From: Nocardioides carbamazepini
Lineage (GTDB): Bacteria; Actinomycetota; Actinomycetes; Propionibacteriales; Nocardioidaceae
Direction: 5' to 3'
Assembly (NCBI RefSeq): GCF_024614185.1
Contig: NZ_JAHTLF010000015.1
Coordinates: 186,001 to 250,000 of the forward strand
Length of the DNA: 64,000 nucleotides
Below, in pieces: positions 26,422 through 40,830 of the stretch (position 1 is its first letter; each line of letters begins with the position of its first letter). A program made the position numbers and the translations under genes. The notes below the pieces were generated by a model. It ran no database searches. It worked only from the letters and a program-made list of their open reading frames with translations, and was not told the DNA's origin.

Positions 26422-27578
26422 GTGGGGATCCTCCGCAGGGCGTCGGGGCCGAGATCGGCCAGGGCGGGATAGCCGTCGACGGCCATGATCAGGTCGATCT
26501 CGGCCTGCAGGGCGCGGACCTGGTGGATCGCGCCCGGGACGCCGCCGAGGGCGAGCGCGTAGACGTAGGGCCGGCCGATCGCGACCGCGTCGGCACCGAG
26601 GGCGAGTGCCTTGACGACGTCGGCGCCGGTGCGCACGCCGGAGTCGAACACGACCGGCGCGCGGCCGTCGACCGCCGTCACGACGTCGGGGAGCCAGTCC
26701 AGCGCCGCTCCCCCGCCGTTGGCCTGCCGGCCGCCGTGGTTGGAGCAGTAGATGCCGTCGGCGCCCTCGTCGATCGCGCGGCGGGCGTCGTCGGGATGGC
26801 AGATGCCCTTGAGCAGGATCGGCAGGTCGGTCAGGGACCGCAGCCAGGGCAGGTCGTCCCAGGTGACGGGGTGCCCGAAGGTGCCGACCCAGGTCATCAC
26901 GACGGTGCCCGGGTCCGGGTTCGGGCCGGTCATCTCCTGGAACACCGGGTCGGAGGTGTAGTTGGCCAACGCCTTCCCGCGCAGCTGGGGGAAGTTCCCG
27001 CTGGCGAGGTCGCGCGGTCGCCAGCCGGGCACCCACGTGTCGAGGGTGATCACGATCGCCTCGTAGCCGGCCCGCTCGGCGCGCCGCACGAGGCTGGCGG
27101 CGAGGTCGCGGTTCTTCGGCGTGTAGAGCTGGAACCACCTCCCCGCGTCTCCCGCCGCGACCGCGACATCCTCGAGCGGGTCGCTCATCAGCGTCGACCC
27201 GATGAGGGGCACACCGGTCGCCGCCGCCACCTCGGCGCCGTGGACGTCGCCGTGCTGGTCGGGCGTGCAGAGACCGAGGACACCGACCGGGGCCAGCAGC
27301 AGCGGGCTGGCCAGCGTCCGCCCGAACAGCTCCACCGACAGGTCGCGCTCGGCCGGCGCGCGCAGCATCCGCGGCACCACGGCGTAGCGCTGGAAGGCCG
27401 CGACGTTGGCCCGCTGGGTGGCCTCGTCGCCGGCTCCCCCGGCGACATAGGTCCGCAGCTCCGGCGGGAGCGCCGCGAGGGCCCGGGCCTCCAGGTCGGC
27501 GTAGTCGAAGGGGTGGGCGGGGAGCACCCCGCCGAGCGCACCGAGGTAGAGCTCGATCTGGTAGTCCCCGAAGCTCAT
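26418..27578 (-). CDS. FMN-dependent alpha-hydroxy-acid dehydrogenase (lactate 2-monooxygenase-like)
   Basis: 386 residues of the glycolate oxidase/lactate dehydrogenase family. The catalytic arginine/histidine motif SNHGGRQ, the FMN-phosphate segment [27 protein letters not shown] and the early [21 protein letters not shown] are visible. The substrate is probably a 2-hydroxy acid; lactate oxidase/monooxygenase and isopentenyl-type isomerases are possible relatives. It is embedded between pyrD (one base upstream) and pyrF (ATGA overlap), so it is transcribed with the pyrimidine genes although no pathway link is obvious. Confidence 0.85.
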   Translation of the reverse strand: MSFGDYQIELYLGALGGVLPAHPFDYADLEARALAALPPELRTYVAGGAGDEATQRANVAAFQRYAVVPRMLRAPAERDLSVELFGRTLASPLLLAPVGVLGLCTPDQHGDVHGAEVAAATGVPLIGSTLMSDPLEDVAVAAGDAGRWFQLYTPKNRDLAASLVRRAERAGYEAIVITLDTWVPGWRPRDLASGNFPQLRGKALANYTSDPVFQEMTGPNPDPGTVVMTWVGTFGHPVTWDDLPWLRSLTDLPILLKGICHPDDARRAIDEGADGIYCSNHGGRQANGGGAALDWLPDVVTAVDGRAPVVFDSGVRTGADVVKALALGADAVAIGRPYVYALALGGVPGAIHQVRALQAEIDLIMAVDGYPALADLGPDALRRIPT

Positions 27579-27579
27579 C

Positions 27580-28595
27580 TCACAGACCTTTCAGGATCCG
27601 GCGTGGCCACATCGGGCCACCGTAGATGAGCGCGCTGTAGGCCTGCACCAGGTCGGCGCCGGCCGCGACCCGCGCGCGGGCCTGCTCGGGCGTGCCGATG
27701 CCGCCGACGCCGATCAGGGTGAGCCGGTCGCCGACCCGGCCGCGGAGCAGGCGGAGCACCTCGGTCGAGCGCTCGGTCAGCGGCGCCCCGGACAGACCGC
27801 CCGCGCCGATCTCCTCGACCTTCGCCGCCGGAGTGCGCAGCCCCTCGCGGGAGATCGTCGTGTTCGTCGCGATGATCCCGGCCAGGCCGAGGTCGAGCGC
27901 CATGTCGGCGACCGCGAGCACGTCGTCGTCGGAGAGGTCGGGGGCGATCTTGACGAGGAGCGGCAGCGGGGCGGCGGTCACCTCGTCGGCGGTACGGCGC
28001 ACGTGGCCCAGCAGCGGCGCGAGCTTCTCGACCGCCTGCAGGTTGCGCAGCCCCGGCGTGTTCGGCGAGCTGACGTTGACAACGAGATAGTCCGCGTGGG
28101 GGGCGAGCAGCCGGGTCGAGGTCTCGTAGTCGGCCTCGACCGCCGCCTGGTCGTCGTCGGGGACGACCTTGGACTTGCCGATGTTGACCCCGAGCACCAG
28201 GTCGCCGCGCCGGCGCGTGGCCAGCCGCGCCGCGACGGCCGTGGCCCCGTCGTTGTTGAAGCCCATCCGGTTGACGATCGCCCGGTCCTCCGGGAGGCGG
28301 AAGAGCCGGGGCCGGGGGTTGCCGGGCTGGGCCAGCGCGGTGACCGTGCCGATCTCGACGTGGCCGAACCCGAACGCGCCCATCCGGTCGTAGACCTGGG
28401 CGTTCTTGTCGAAGCCGGGCGCGAGCCCGAGCCGGTTGCGGAAGGTCAGGCCCATCGCGCGGACGGGCGTGCCGCCCGGGATCGGGATCCGCGAGAGCAC
28501 GGGACCGCCGGCCCGCAGCGCGTCGTACGTCAGGTGGTGCGCCCGCTCGGCGCCCATCCGGACCAGGACGTGGTCGAAGACCTTGTCGTAGAGCG

Positions 28596-28599
<4 letters not shown>
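27580..28599 (-). CDS. pyrD: dihydroorotate dehydrogenase, class 2 (quinone)
   Basis: 339 residues. The short N-terminal membrane-association helix ([27 protein letters not shown]), the FMN motif [11 protein letters not shown] and the catalytic-serine region [12 protein letters not shown] define the membrane-bound class that passes electrons to quinone. The GTG at 28599 overlaps the carB stop (GTGA). Confidence 0.95.
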
Positions 28600-31900
<3,301 letters not shown>

Positions 31901-31901
<1 letters not shown>

Positions 31902-33094
31902 CAGATCGTGTCTCCCTGCTCCAGCAGCGCTGTGTTCGATGGTCGCTTCAGTCGCTCCGGTCGTTCCTCGCTGCGCTCCATCAGCGACAGGAACCGGTCG
32001 AAGAGGTACGCCGCGTCGTGCGGGCCGGCGGCGGCCTCGGGGTGGTACTGGACGGAGAAGCTCTTGAGCCGGCCCTCCGCGGTGCGCAGCTCGAGGCCCT
32101 CCACGACGTCGTCGTTGAGGCAGACGTGGCTGACCGTGGCGACGCCGTACGGCGTCTCGGTGGGGGTGTCGCGCGGGGCGTCGACCGCGAACCCGTGGTT
32201 GTGCGCGGTGACCTCGACCTTGCGGGTGGTCAGGTCCATCACCGGCTGGTTGATGCCGCGGTGACCGTACTTCAGCTTGTAGGTGCCGAAGCCGAGGGCG
32301 CGGCCGAAGAGCTGGTTGCCGAAGCAGATGCCGAAGTAGGGCAGCTCGCGCTCCAGCGCCTGCCGGAGCAGCGCGACCTGGCCGGTCGTGGCCGCCGGGT
32401 CGCCGGGGCCGTTGGAGAAGAACAGGCCGTCGGGGCCGTTGTCGCCGACGGCCAGCACGTCGTCGATGCTCGCCGTGGCGGGCAGGACGTGCACCTCGAT
32501 GCCGCGCTCGCTCATCCGCTGCGGGGTCATGTCCTTGATGCCGAGGTCGAGGGCGGCCACGGTGAACCGCTTCTCGCCCTGCGCCGCCACGACGTAGGCC
32601 TCGCTGGTGGAGACCGCCTCGGACAGGTTGGCGCCCGACATCTCGGCGGACGCCTTGACCTTGGCGAGCAGCGCCTCGGGGTCGGTCTCGACCGTGGAGA
32701 TGCCGACCCGCATGGCGCCCCGCTCGCGCAGGTGGCGGGTGAGGGCACGGGTGTCGATCCCGGAGATCCCGACGACGCCCTGAGCCTTGAGCTCGTCGTC
32801 CAGCGAGCGGCGCGAGCGCCAGTTGCTGGGGATGCGCGCGGGCTCGCGGACGACGTACCCGGCGACCCAGATGCGCTTGGACTCCGGGTCCTCGTCGTTG
32901 ACGCCGGTGTTGCCGATGTGCGGAGCCGTCATCACGACCACCTGCTGGTGGTACGACGGGTCGGTGAGCGTCTCCTGGTAGCCGGTCATGCCGGTGTTGA
33001 AGACGGCCTCGCCGAAGGTCTCCCCCTCGGCGCCGTAGGCCTCGCCGCGGAATGTGCGGCCGTCCTCGAGGACGAGCAGTGCGGGGGTGCTCAT
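31901..33094 (-). CDS. carA: carbamoyl-phosphate synthase small subunit (glutaminase)
   Basis: 397 residues. Class I amidotransferase motifs: nucleophile in [16 protein letters not shown] and the His/Glu pair in [13 protein letters not shown]. The N-terminal CPSase domain begins [15 protein letters not shown]. It has a C-terminal extension after FLSLMERS that is rich in Glu, Arg and Pro and ends LLEQGDTI, which looks like unconstrained read-on of the frame. It overlaps pyrC by ATGA. Confidence 0.96.
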
Positions 33095-34379
33095 GCGAGC
33101 GCTCCTTCCAGGACGGTCGGCGTGCCGCGCAGGAGCGTGGCGACGACGCGACCGGTCAGCAAGTGGTCGTGCCAGGGGTTGTTGCGACTCAGCGAGACGC
33201 TGGCGGCGCGGTCGACGACGACCTTCGCGGCCGGGTCGACGAGGGTCAGGTTGGCGGGCTCGCCGACGGCGATCGGGCGGCCGTGCGCGCCGTCCAGCCC
33301 GGCGATCCGGGCAGGGCTCGCGCTCATCACGCGGGCCACGCCGGCCCAGTCGAGCAGGCCGTTCTCGACCATCACGGTCGTGACGACGGGGAGTGCGGTC
33401 TCGAGGCCGAGCATGCCGAACGCCGCGTCCACGAACGCGTGCTCCTTGTCGTGCCGCGCGTGCGGCGCGTGGTCGGTGGCGACCGCGTCGATCGTGCCGT
33501 CGGCCAGCGCCGCGCGCAGCGCCTGGACGTCCTCGTCGGGACGCAACGGCGGGTTGACCTTGAACGTCGGGTCGTAGCCGGTGAGCAGGTCGGTGGTGAG
33601 CAGCAGGTGGTGCGGGGTCACCTCGGCCGTCACGTCGATGCCCTGGGCCTTGGCCCAGCGGACCACCTCGACGCTGCCGGCTGTCGAGACGTGCGCGACG
33701 TGGACCCGGCTGCTTGTGTGGCGGGCCAGCATCACGTCGCGCGCGACGATGATCTCCTCGGCGACGCCCGGCCAGCCTGGCAGGCCGAGCTGACCGGAGA
33801 GCTCGCCCTCGTGGCAGCACGCAGTGGGGCCCGCCAGCGACGGGTCCTGGCTGTGCTGGCTGACCACGCCGCCGAACGCCTTGACGTACTCCAGCGCGCG
33901 GCGCATCACCCGCGGGTCGTGGACGCACCTGCCGTCGTCGGAGAACACCCGCACCTTGGCCCGGCTGCGCGCCATCAGGCCGAGCTCGGCGAGCTCCTCG
34001 CCGGCCAGGCCCTTGGTCACCGCGCCGACCGGCTGGACGTCGACCAGGCCGGCCGCGCGGCCCAGGTCGAGGACGCGCTCGGCCGCCTCGGCCGTGTCGG
34101 TCACCGGGCTGGTGTTCGCCATCGCGAGGACGGCGGTGTAGCCGCCCACCGCCGCCGCGCGGGAGCCGGTGAGCACCGTCTCCGCGTCCTCCCGACCGGG
34201 CTCGCGCAGGTGGGTGTGCAGGTCGACGAGGCCCGGCAGCAGCCGCAGTCCGTCGGCCTCGATGGTGCGCTCGGCCTTGGTGGCGAGCGTGCCGAGCTCG
34301 GTGACGGTGCCGTCCTGCACGAGGACGTCGGTCGTCGTACCGTCGGGCAGGGTGGCACCCTTGATGAGGATCGAGGCGG

Positions 34380-34383
<4 letters not shown>
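33091..34383 (-). CDS. pyrC: dihydroorotase
   Basis: 430 residues of the amidohydrolase fold. The zinc motif is [13 protein letters not shown], further metal ligands lie in VSQHSQ and HVAHVST, and the catalytic Asp is in ATDHAPH. It closes carbamoyl aspartate to dihydroorotate. The GTG at 34383 overlaps the pyrB stop; the longer upstream frame is antisense-shadow sequence inside pyrB. Confidence 0.95.
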
Positions 34384-35941
<1,558 letters not shown>

Positions 35942-35998
35942 CTACCGGCTCCCGGTCGTCCGGGGCGAACCGGGTCGGCGCGCCGCTGGTGGGCTCGC

Positions 35999-36059
35999 TT
36001 GTTGCGGTTTGGTCCCAAACCGCAACAAGTCGGGCCCTGAACGTGTGGTCTCTGCCCAA
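35999..36059 (+). repeat. 56-nt palindromic intergenic element, copy B
   Basis: The GCGGTTTGGTCCCAAACCGC core is at 36004-36023. The arms extend outward to 14 bp (TTGTTGCGGTTTGG and complement, 35999-36028). The element ends TCTGCCCAA at 36059, 56 bases from the core start as in the other copies. It lies in the pyrR upstream region. Confidence 0.85.
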
Positions 36060-36089
36060 TCGATGGCCGTCTCGAGCGCCGGACATGCC

Positions 36090-36118
36090 GGAGGGGCCCG
36101 GCGACCCCGGGCCCCTCC
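36090..36118 (-). terminator. hairpin terminator of csbD
   Basis: A 12-bp perfect stem (GGAGGGGCCCGG at 36090-36101 and its complement at 36107-36118) with a five-base loop, 17 bases after the csbD stop. There is no U tract. Confidence 0.6.
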
Positions 36119-36134
36119 CCACACGTTCGCAGGC

Positions 36135-36305
36135 CTACTTGAAGGCGTCCTTCACCTTCTCGCCGGCCTGCTTCAGACTGCCCTTGGCCTTGTCGACCTT
36201 GCCCTCGGCCTCGAGGTCCTCGTCGTCGGTGGCCTTGCCCACCGCCTCCTTGGCCTCGCCCACCTTCTCCTCAGCCTGGTTGCGCATCTTGTCGTCGAGA
36301 CCCAT
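36135..36305 (-). CDS. CsbD-like stress protein
   Basis: 56 residues, highly charged and helical: MGLDDKMRNQAEEKVGEAKEAVG followed by repeats of the KA-x-GK-x-DKAKG type. CsbD-family proteins are small, abundant and induced by general stress; the molecular function is not known. AGGAG lies at proper spacing before the ATG. A 56-nt repeat flanks it on each side. Confidence 0.88.
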   Translation of the reverse strand: MGLDDKMRNQAEEKVGEAKEAVGKATDDEDLEAEGKVDKAKGSLKQAGEKVKDAFK

Positions 36306-36394
36306 CGGTCGGCTCCTCTCGGTCGTCGGTTGCCATCCCGTCCCAGGTACCCGCGCGCGGCGGGCCGATCCGGGCCGCCCCCGCCCGAAGCCAT

Positions 36395-36450
36395 GCGGTT
36401 TGGTCCCAAACCGCAACAATTCCCGGCCTGGCACTGCGGTTCGTGCCCAA
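36395..36450 (+). repeat. 56-nt palindromic intergenic element, copy C
   Basis: GCGGTTTGGTCCCAAACCGC at 36395-36414 and GTGCCCAA at the far end. The inner part can pair GGCAC with GTGCC, a different sequence from copies A and D but a similar hairpin. Confidence 0.85.
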
Positions 36451-36506
36451 ACGACGGCGCCCGCTGATGCTGGTCCGCGCCAGGTCGGGTGTGTCAGGGT
36501 GGCGCC

Positions 36507-37886
36507 ATGACAGGCCAGCTGGAAGCCGATGTCGTCGTCATCGGGCTCGGGCCCGGCGGTGAGCACCTCGCCGCCTCGCTGGCGCGGGCCGGACTCTCCG
36601 TGATCGGGGTCGACCGCCGCCTGGTCGGCGGCGAGTGTCCCTACTTCGGCTGCATCCCGTCGAAGATGATGATCCGGGCCGCGGACGCGCTGGCCGAGGC
36701 CCGGCGGGTGCCGGCGCTGGGCGGCGCGACGGACGTCCGTGCGGACTGGACGACCGTGGCAGACCGGATCCGCGACGAGGCCACCGACGACTGGGACGAC
36801 GCCGTCGCGGTCGAGCGGCTGGAGCAGGCCGGCGCGCGGTTCCTGCGCGGGCACGGCCGGCTGGCCGGACCCGGGCGGGTCGTGGTCGCCACCGACGCGG
36901 GCGAGCAGGAGATCGTCGTACGCCGGGGCGTGGTCCTCAACACCGGCACCGAGCCGGCCGTCCCGCCGATCGACGGACTGGCCGACACGCCGTACTGGAC
37001 CAACCGTGACGCCGTACGCCTCCGCGAGCTGCCCACCAGCCTGGTCGTCCTCGGCGGTGGCGCCATCGGCTGCGAGCTGGCCCAGGCCTTCTCCCGGTTC
37101 GGGGTCGAGGTCACCCTCGTGGAGGCTGGGGAGCGGATCCTCGGCCCCGAGGAGCCCGAGGCCAGCGCGGTGGTCGCCGCCGCGCTGGAGGCGGAGGGCA
37201 TCGCGGTCCGGGCCGGGGTCGGGGTCACCGCAGTCGCCCACGATGGTGCCTTCCGGATCGGCCTCGCCGACGGGACGTCCCTCGCCAGCCAGACGCTGCT
37301 GGTGGCCGCGGGGCGTCGTACCAACCTCGGTGACGTGGGGCTCGACACCGTCGGCGTCGACCCGGCCGTCCGCTCGATCGACGTCGACGAGCGGATGCGG
37401 GTCGCGGGGGCCGAGGGCCTGTGGGCGATCGGCGACATCACCGGCAAGGGCGCGTTCACGCACATGTCGATGTACCAGGCGAACGTCGCGATCCGCGACC
37501 TCTCCGGCGAGGACGGGCCGTGGGCCGACTACCGCGCCGTGTCCCGCGCGACGTTCACCGACCCCGAGGTCGGCTCGGTCGGCCTGAGCGAGGACCAGGC
37601 CCGTCGTGCCGGGCTACGTGTGGGGGTCGGCACGGCAGCGCTGCCGGAGTCGAGCCGCGGTTGGATCCACCAGGTCGGCAACGACGGGCTGATCAAGGTC
37701 GTGGCCGACCTGGACCGCGGCGTGCTGGTCGGCGCGACCGCCGTCGGGCCGGCCGGCGGCGAGATCGTCGGGATGCTCGTGACGGCCGTGCACGCCGAGG
37801 TCCCGCTCGCGACGCTGCGGGGGATGCACTTCGCGTACCCCACCTTCCACAGGGCGATCGAGACGGCACTGTCGGACGTGTCCTGA
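36507..37886 (+). CDS. class I pyridine nucleotide-disulfide oxidoreductase
   Basis: 459 residues. The FAD motif GLGPGGEHLA is followed by the redox disulfide GGECPYFGCIPSK (CxxxxC), the NAD(P) motif VLGGGAIGCELA, the second FAD motif LWAIGDITGKG and the C-terminal interface helix HFAYPTFHRAIE. The catalytic HPT-His/Glu of true lipoamide dehydrogenases is replaced by YPTFHRAI, so it resembles the mercuric-reductase/soluble transhydrogenase-like branch, and there is no N-terminal metal-binding domain. The substrate is unknown. The ATG at 36507 follows CAGGGTGG; the GTG at 36489 is less likely. Confidence 0.85.
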   Translation: MTGQLEADVVVIGLGPGGEHLAASLARAGLSVIGVDRRLVGGECPYFGCIPSKMMIRAADALAEARRVPALGGATDVRADWTTVADRIRDEATDDWDDAVAVERLEQAGARFLRGHGRLAGPGRVVVATDAGEQEIVVRRGVVLNTGTEPAVPPIDGLADTPYWTNRDAVRLRELPTSLVVLGGGAIGCELAQAFSRFGVEVTLVEAGERILGPEEPEASAVVAAALEAEGIAVRAGVGVTAVAHDGAFRIGLADGTSLASQTLLVAAGRRTNLGDVGLDTVGVDPAVRSIDVDERMRVAGAEGLWAIGDITGKGAFTHMSMYQANVAIRDLSGEDGPWADYRAVSRATFTDPEVGSVGLSEDQARRAGLRVGVGTAALPESSRGWIHQVGNDGLIKVVADLDRGVLVGATAVGPAGGEIVGMLVTAVHAEVPLATLRGMHFAYPTFHRAIETALSDVS

Positions 37887-37941
37887 CGCCGCGGGACCGG
37901 GGTAGGTTGGCGGGCGAGCGCTGCCTATCTCGGAGGTAATC

Positions 37942-39141
37942 GTGAGTCACTCGTCGACCGATCCCTTGTTCGATCCGCTCACCGATCCGCTCGGTGAGCG
38001 TCCGACGCCCCCGTCCACACCCCCACCGGTGTCGCCGCCGGTCTCGCCCCCGGTCGCCGTGGCACCGGCGGACGAGCACACGGCGGTCCGCGGCCTGCAC
38101 GCGGGGGCACCGGCTCCGGTCGGCCCGCCCCCGAGTGGCCCGCCGCCGAGTGGACCGCCGCCGAGCGCGCCACCGGTCGCCGTGCCACCGGCCGAGCCGC
38201 GACGGTTCATGACCGCCACCGACTTCCTCGACCGGCGTGACCAGGAGCTGACCTTCGGCGCGGCGACCTGGGGCTGGCGCGGGCGGGTACGCCGCTGGAG
38301 TGGCGGCCTGCTCAAGCCGGCGATGGGCGTGAGGGAGCGGGCCTACGAGGCGGACCGGGCAGCGATCCAGAAGGACTTCGACGGCCCGCGGACGATCGCG
38401 TTCGTCAATCCCAAGGGCGGCGCGGCGAAGACCACCGGCGTCCTGGCGGCCGGCTACACGTTCGGCACGGTCCGCGGTGGCGGCGTGATCGGCTGGGACA
38501 ACAACGAGACGCGCGGCACGCTGGGGATCCGCGGCGCTCGCAGCACCCACCGCAACACCACCCGCGAGCTGCTCGACGACCTCGGCCGGTTCAAGGACGT
38601 CTACCAGTCCCGGATCGGCGACCTCGGCGCCTTCGTCCGCTCGCAGGGCGACGCCCACTTCGACGTCCTCGCCTCCGACGAGCGCCCCGACGTCACCGGG
38701 GTCATCCACGCGAAGGACTTCAGCGAGGTCCACGCCCTGCTCGAGCGCTTCTACCGGATCCTGCTGATCGACACCGGCAACAACCTGCGTGCCGAGAACT
38801 GGCTCGCCGCCGCCGACGCCGCCGACCTCCTGGTCGTGACCAGCACGGTCCGCGAGGACACCGGCTACAGCGGCCTGTGGATGCTCGACGCCCTCCAGGA
38901 CGCCGGCCACGAGAACCTCAAGTACAAGACCATCACCGTCCTCTCCGACCCCAGTCCCAAGGTGGACGAGGCGCTCGCCCGTGACCTGGTCCAGGTCTAC
39001 GAGCAGCGGACCCGTGGCGTCTACCGGGTCCCCTACGACCCCGTCCTCGTCTCCGGTTCGGTGGTGCCCTACGCCGAGCTGTCCCAGGAGACCCGGAGGT
39101 CGTGGCTGCGGGCGTGCGCGGCCATGGCGGCGGCGCTCTAG
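37942..39141 (+). CDS. ParA/MinD-like ATPase with proline-rich N-terminus
   Basis: 399 residues. Residues 22-85 are Pro-rich (three GPPPS repeats), followed by a linker and a deviant Walker A NPKGGAAKTTG near residue 155. A Walker B-like LLIDTGNN and the switch region VVTSTVREDTGYSG follow. This architecture, a Pro-rich tail plus a MinD/ParA ATPase, is seen in actinobacterial proteins associated with type VII secretion or cell-pole positioning; no such partner genes are visible here and no parB follows. The GTG start has GGAGG at good spacing. Confidence 0.82.
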   Translation: MSHSSTDPLFDPLTDPLGERPTPPSTPPPVSPPVSPPVAVAPADEHTAVRGLHAGAPAPVGPPPSGPPPSGPPPSAPPVAVPPAEPRRFMTATDFLDRRDQELTFGAATWGWRGRVRRWSGGLLKPAMGVRERAYEADRAAIQKDFDGPRTIAFVNPKGGAAKTTGVLAAGYTFGTVRGGGVIGWDNNETRGTLGIRGARSTHRNTTRELLDDLGRFKDVYQSRIGDLGAFVRSQGDAHFDVLASDERPDVTGVIHAKDFSEVHALLERFYRILLIDTGNNLRAENWLAAADAADLLVVTSTVREDTGYSGLWMLDALQDAGHENLKYKTITVLSDPSPKVDEALARDLVQVYEQRTRGVYRVPYDPVLVSGSVVPYAELSQETRRSWLRACAAMAAAL

Positions 39142-39251
39142 GGGTACTCCCCGGATCCCCGAACGACCTACCCGGCCGCGATCAACAGACCGAACAACGC
39201 GACGTGATCGCTCGTACGTCGTCCGTCCGACGCCGACCCGTGGGTCGTTGA

Positions 39252-39310
39252 TTGGGCAGAGACTGCACGTCTGGGAGCCAATTCGTTGCGGTTTGGGACC
39301 AAACCGCAAC
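39252..39310 (-). repeat. 56-nt palindromic intergenic element, copy D
   Basis: In inverted orientation relative to copies A-C. The palindrome is at 39288-39307 with GTT/AAC extensions (39285-39310), and the distal TTGGGCAGA end is at 39252. The inner hairpin is AGAC-GTGCA-GTCT. It lies between the convergent ends of the ParA-like gene and nusB. Confidence 0.85.
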
Positions 39311-39313
39311 ACT

Positions 39314-39721
39314 TCAGACCAGCGTGGCCTTCTGGCGCTGGATCGCGCCGAGCACGCCGTTGACGAAGGCCGGCGAGTCGTCGGTCGACAGCTCCCGCAC
39401 GAGGCCCATCGCCTCGGTGACGGCGACCGTGTCGGGCACGTCGTCGGCCCAGAGCAGCTCCCACACGCCGATCCGGAGCACGTTGCGGTCCACGGCCGGC
39501 ATCCGGGCCAGGCTCCAGTCCGTGGAGAACTCCTCGAGCACCTCGTCGATCCGCTCGTTGCGCTCACTGACGCCGCGCACGATCACGGCGGTGTAGGGGT
39601 TCGCCGGGGCTTCGCCCTCGGCGGCGACCCGCGCGAGCGCCTCGACGCCCGTCTCGCCGCGCAGGTCGGCGGCGTACAGGACGTCGAGGGCGCGCTTGCG
39701 GGCCTTGGTCCGGGCTCCCAC
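39314..39721 (-). CDS. nusB: transcription antitermination factor NusB
   Basis: 135 residues, all-helical. The N-terminal RKRALDVLYAADLRG and the C-terminal AVDRNVLRIGVWELLWADDVPDTVAVTEAMGLVRELSTDDSPAFVNGVLG are typical. It binds BoxA RNA with NusE in rRNA antitermination. The start is GTG at 39721, eight bases after efp ends. It closes the aro-efp-nusB transcript. Confidence 0.94.
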   Translation of the reverse strand: MGARTKARKRALDVLYAADLRGETGVEALARVAAEGEAPANPYTAVIVRGVSERNERIDEVLEEFSTDWSLARMPAVDRNVLRIGVWELLWADDVPDTVAVTEAMGLVRELSTDDSPAFVNGVLGAIQRQKATLV

Positions 39722-39729
39722 GAGGTGGA

Positions 39730-40296
39730 TCAGCCCTTCACGCGGGAGAGGTACGAACCGCCGTCGCGGGTGTCGACCTTGATCTTCTCGCCCTGATCGA
39801 TGAACAGCGGCACCTGGATCTCGGCACCGGTCTCGAGCGTGGCGGGCTTGGTGCGGCCGGTGGCGGAGTCGCCGACGACACCAGGCTCGGTGTAGGAGAC
39901 GAGGAGCTCGACCGAGGCGGGCATCTCGATGAAGAGGACGCGGCCCTCGTTGGTGGCGAGGATGACCTCCTGGTTCTCCAGGAGGAAGCCGGCGGCGGTG
40001 CCGACGATGCCGGGCTCCACCTCGACCTGGTCGTAGTCCTGCACGTCCATGAAGACGAAGTTGGTGCCGTCGTTGTAGAGGTACTGGAACGAGCGGCGGT
40101 CGACCGTGGCGGTCTCGACCTTGGTGCCGGCGTTGAAGGTCTTGTCGACGTTCTTGCCGGACTCGACGTGCTTGAGCTTGGTGCGGACGAACGCGGGACC
40201 CTTGCCCGGCTTCACGTGCTGGAACTCCACCACCTGCCAGAGCTGGCCCTCCAGGTTGAGAACCATGCCGTTCTTGAGGTCGTTCGTCGTTGCCAT
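39730..40296 (-). CDS. efp: elongation factor P
   Basis: 188 residues with the three EF-P beta domains. The tip loop reads [13 protein letters not shown], with an unmodified-type lysine as usual in actinobacteria. It rescues ribosomes stalled on polyproline stretches, which the proline-rich ParA-like protein encoded nearby would contain. GAGAAGG precedes the ATG. Confidence 0.96.
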   Translation of the reverse strand: MATTNDLKNGMVLNLEGQLWQVVEFQHVKPGKGPAFVRTKLKHVESGKNVDKTFNAGTKVETATVDRRSFQYLYNDGTNFVFMDVQDYDQVEVEPGIVGTAAGFLLENQEVILATNEGRVLFIEMPASVELLVSYTEPGVVGDSATGRTKPATLETGAEIQVPLFIDQGEKIKVDTRDGGSYLSRVKG

Positions 40297-40378
40297 GCGT
40301 CAGCCTTCTCTGCAGATGTCCAAGATCGGGTGGCCGCGGCGCCGCCTCAGCGGGGGCACACGGGGCCAGCAGACGAGT

Positions 40379-40828
40379 CTAGTGCGCGCCCCGCGCTGCG
40401 ATGAATTCGAGCGCCTGCCGGTAGCCGTCGATGCCCTCGCCCTCGATCACCTTCGCCGCATGCGGCGTGACCAGCGAGGTGTGCCGGAACACCTCCGGCC
40501 GCTTGGACGGGGCGCTGATGTGGACCTCCACGAGCGGGGCGGTGAGCTGCGCGCAGGCGTCGTAGAGGGCGTAGGAGTAGTGGGTCCAGGCACCTGCGTT
40601 GAGCACCACCGGCCAGTCGCGGTCGGCCGCGTTGTTGAGCCAGTCGAGCATCTCGCCCTCGTGGTTGGTCTGCGAGAAGTGGATCTTGAGGCCCAGCTCC
40701 TTGCCCCACGCCGGCATCAGGCGATCCTGGAGGTCGAAGTGGGTCGTGCTCCCGTAGATCTCGGGCTGGCGGCGCCCCAGCCGGCCGAGATTGGGTCCGT
40801 TGAGGACGTAGACGTCTTGCTTGCCCAT
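40379..40828 (-). CDS. aroQ: 3-dehydroquinate dehydratase, type II
   Basis: 149 residues of the dodecameric type II family. NGPNLGRLGRRQPEIYGSTT holds the active-site lid arginine and the catalytic tyrosine, and later NAGAWTHYSYALYDA and VEVHISAPSKRPEVFRHTS are present. It removes water from 3-dehydroquinate. The ATG is two bases after the aroB stop. Confidence 0.93.
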   Translation of the reverse strand: MGKQDVYVLNGPNLGRLGRRQPEIYGSTTHFDLQDRLMPAWGKELGLKIHFSQTNHEGEMLDWLNNAADRDWPVVLNAGAWTHYSYALYDACAQLTAPLVEVHISAPSKRPEVFRHTSLVTPHAAKVIEGEGIDGYRQALEFIAARGAH

Positions 40829-40830
40829 GG

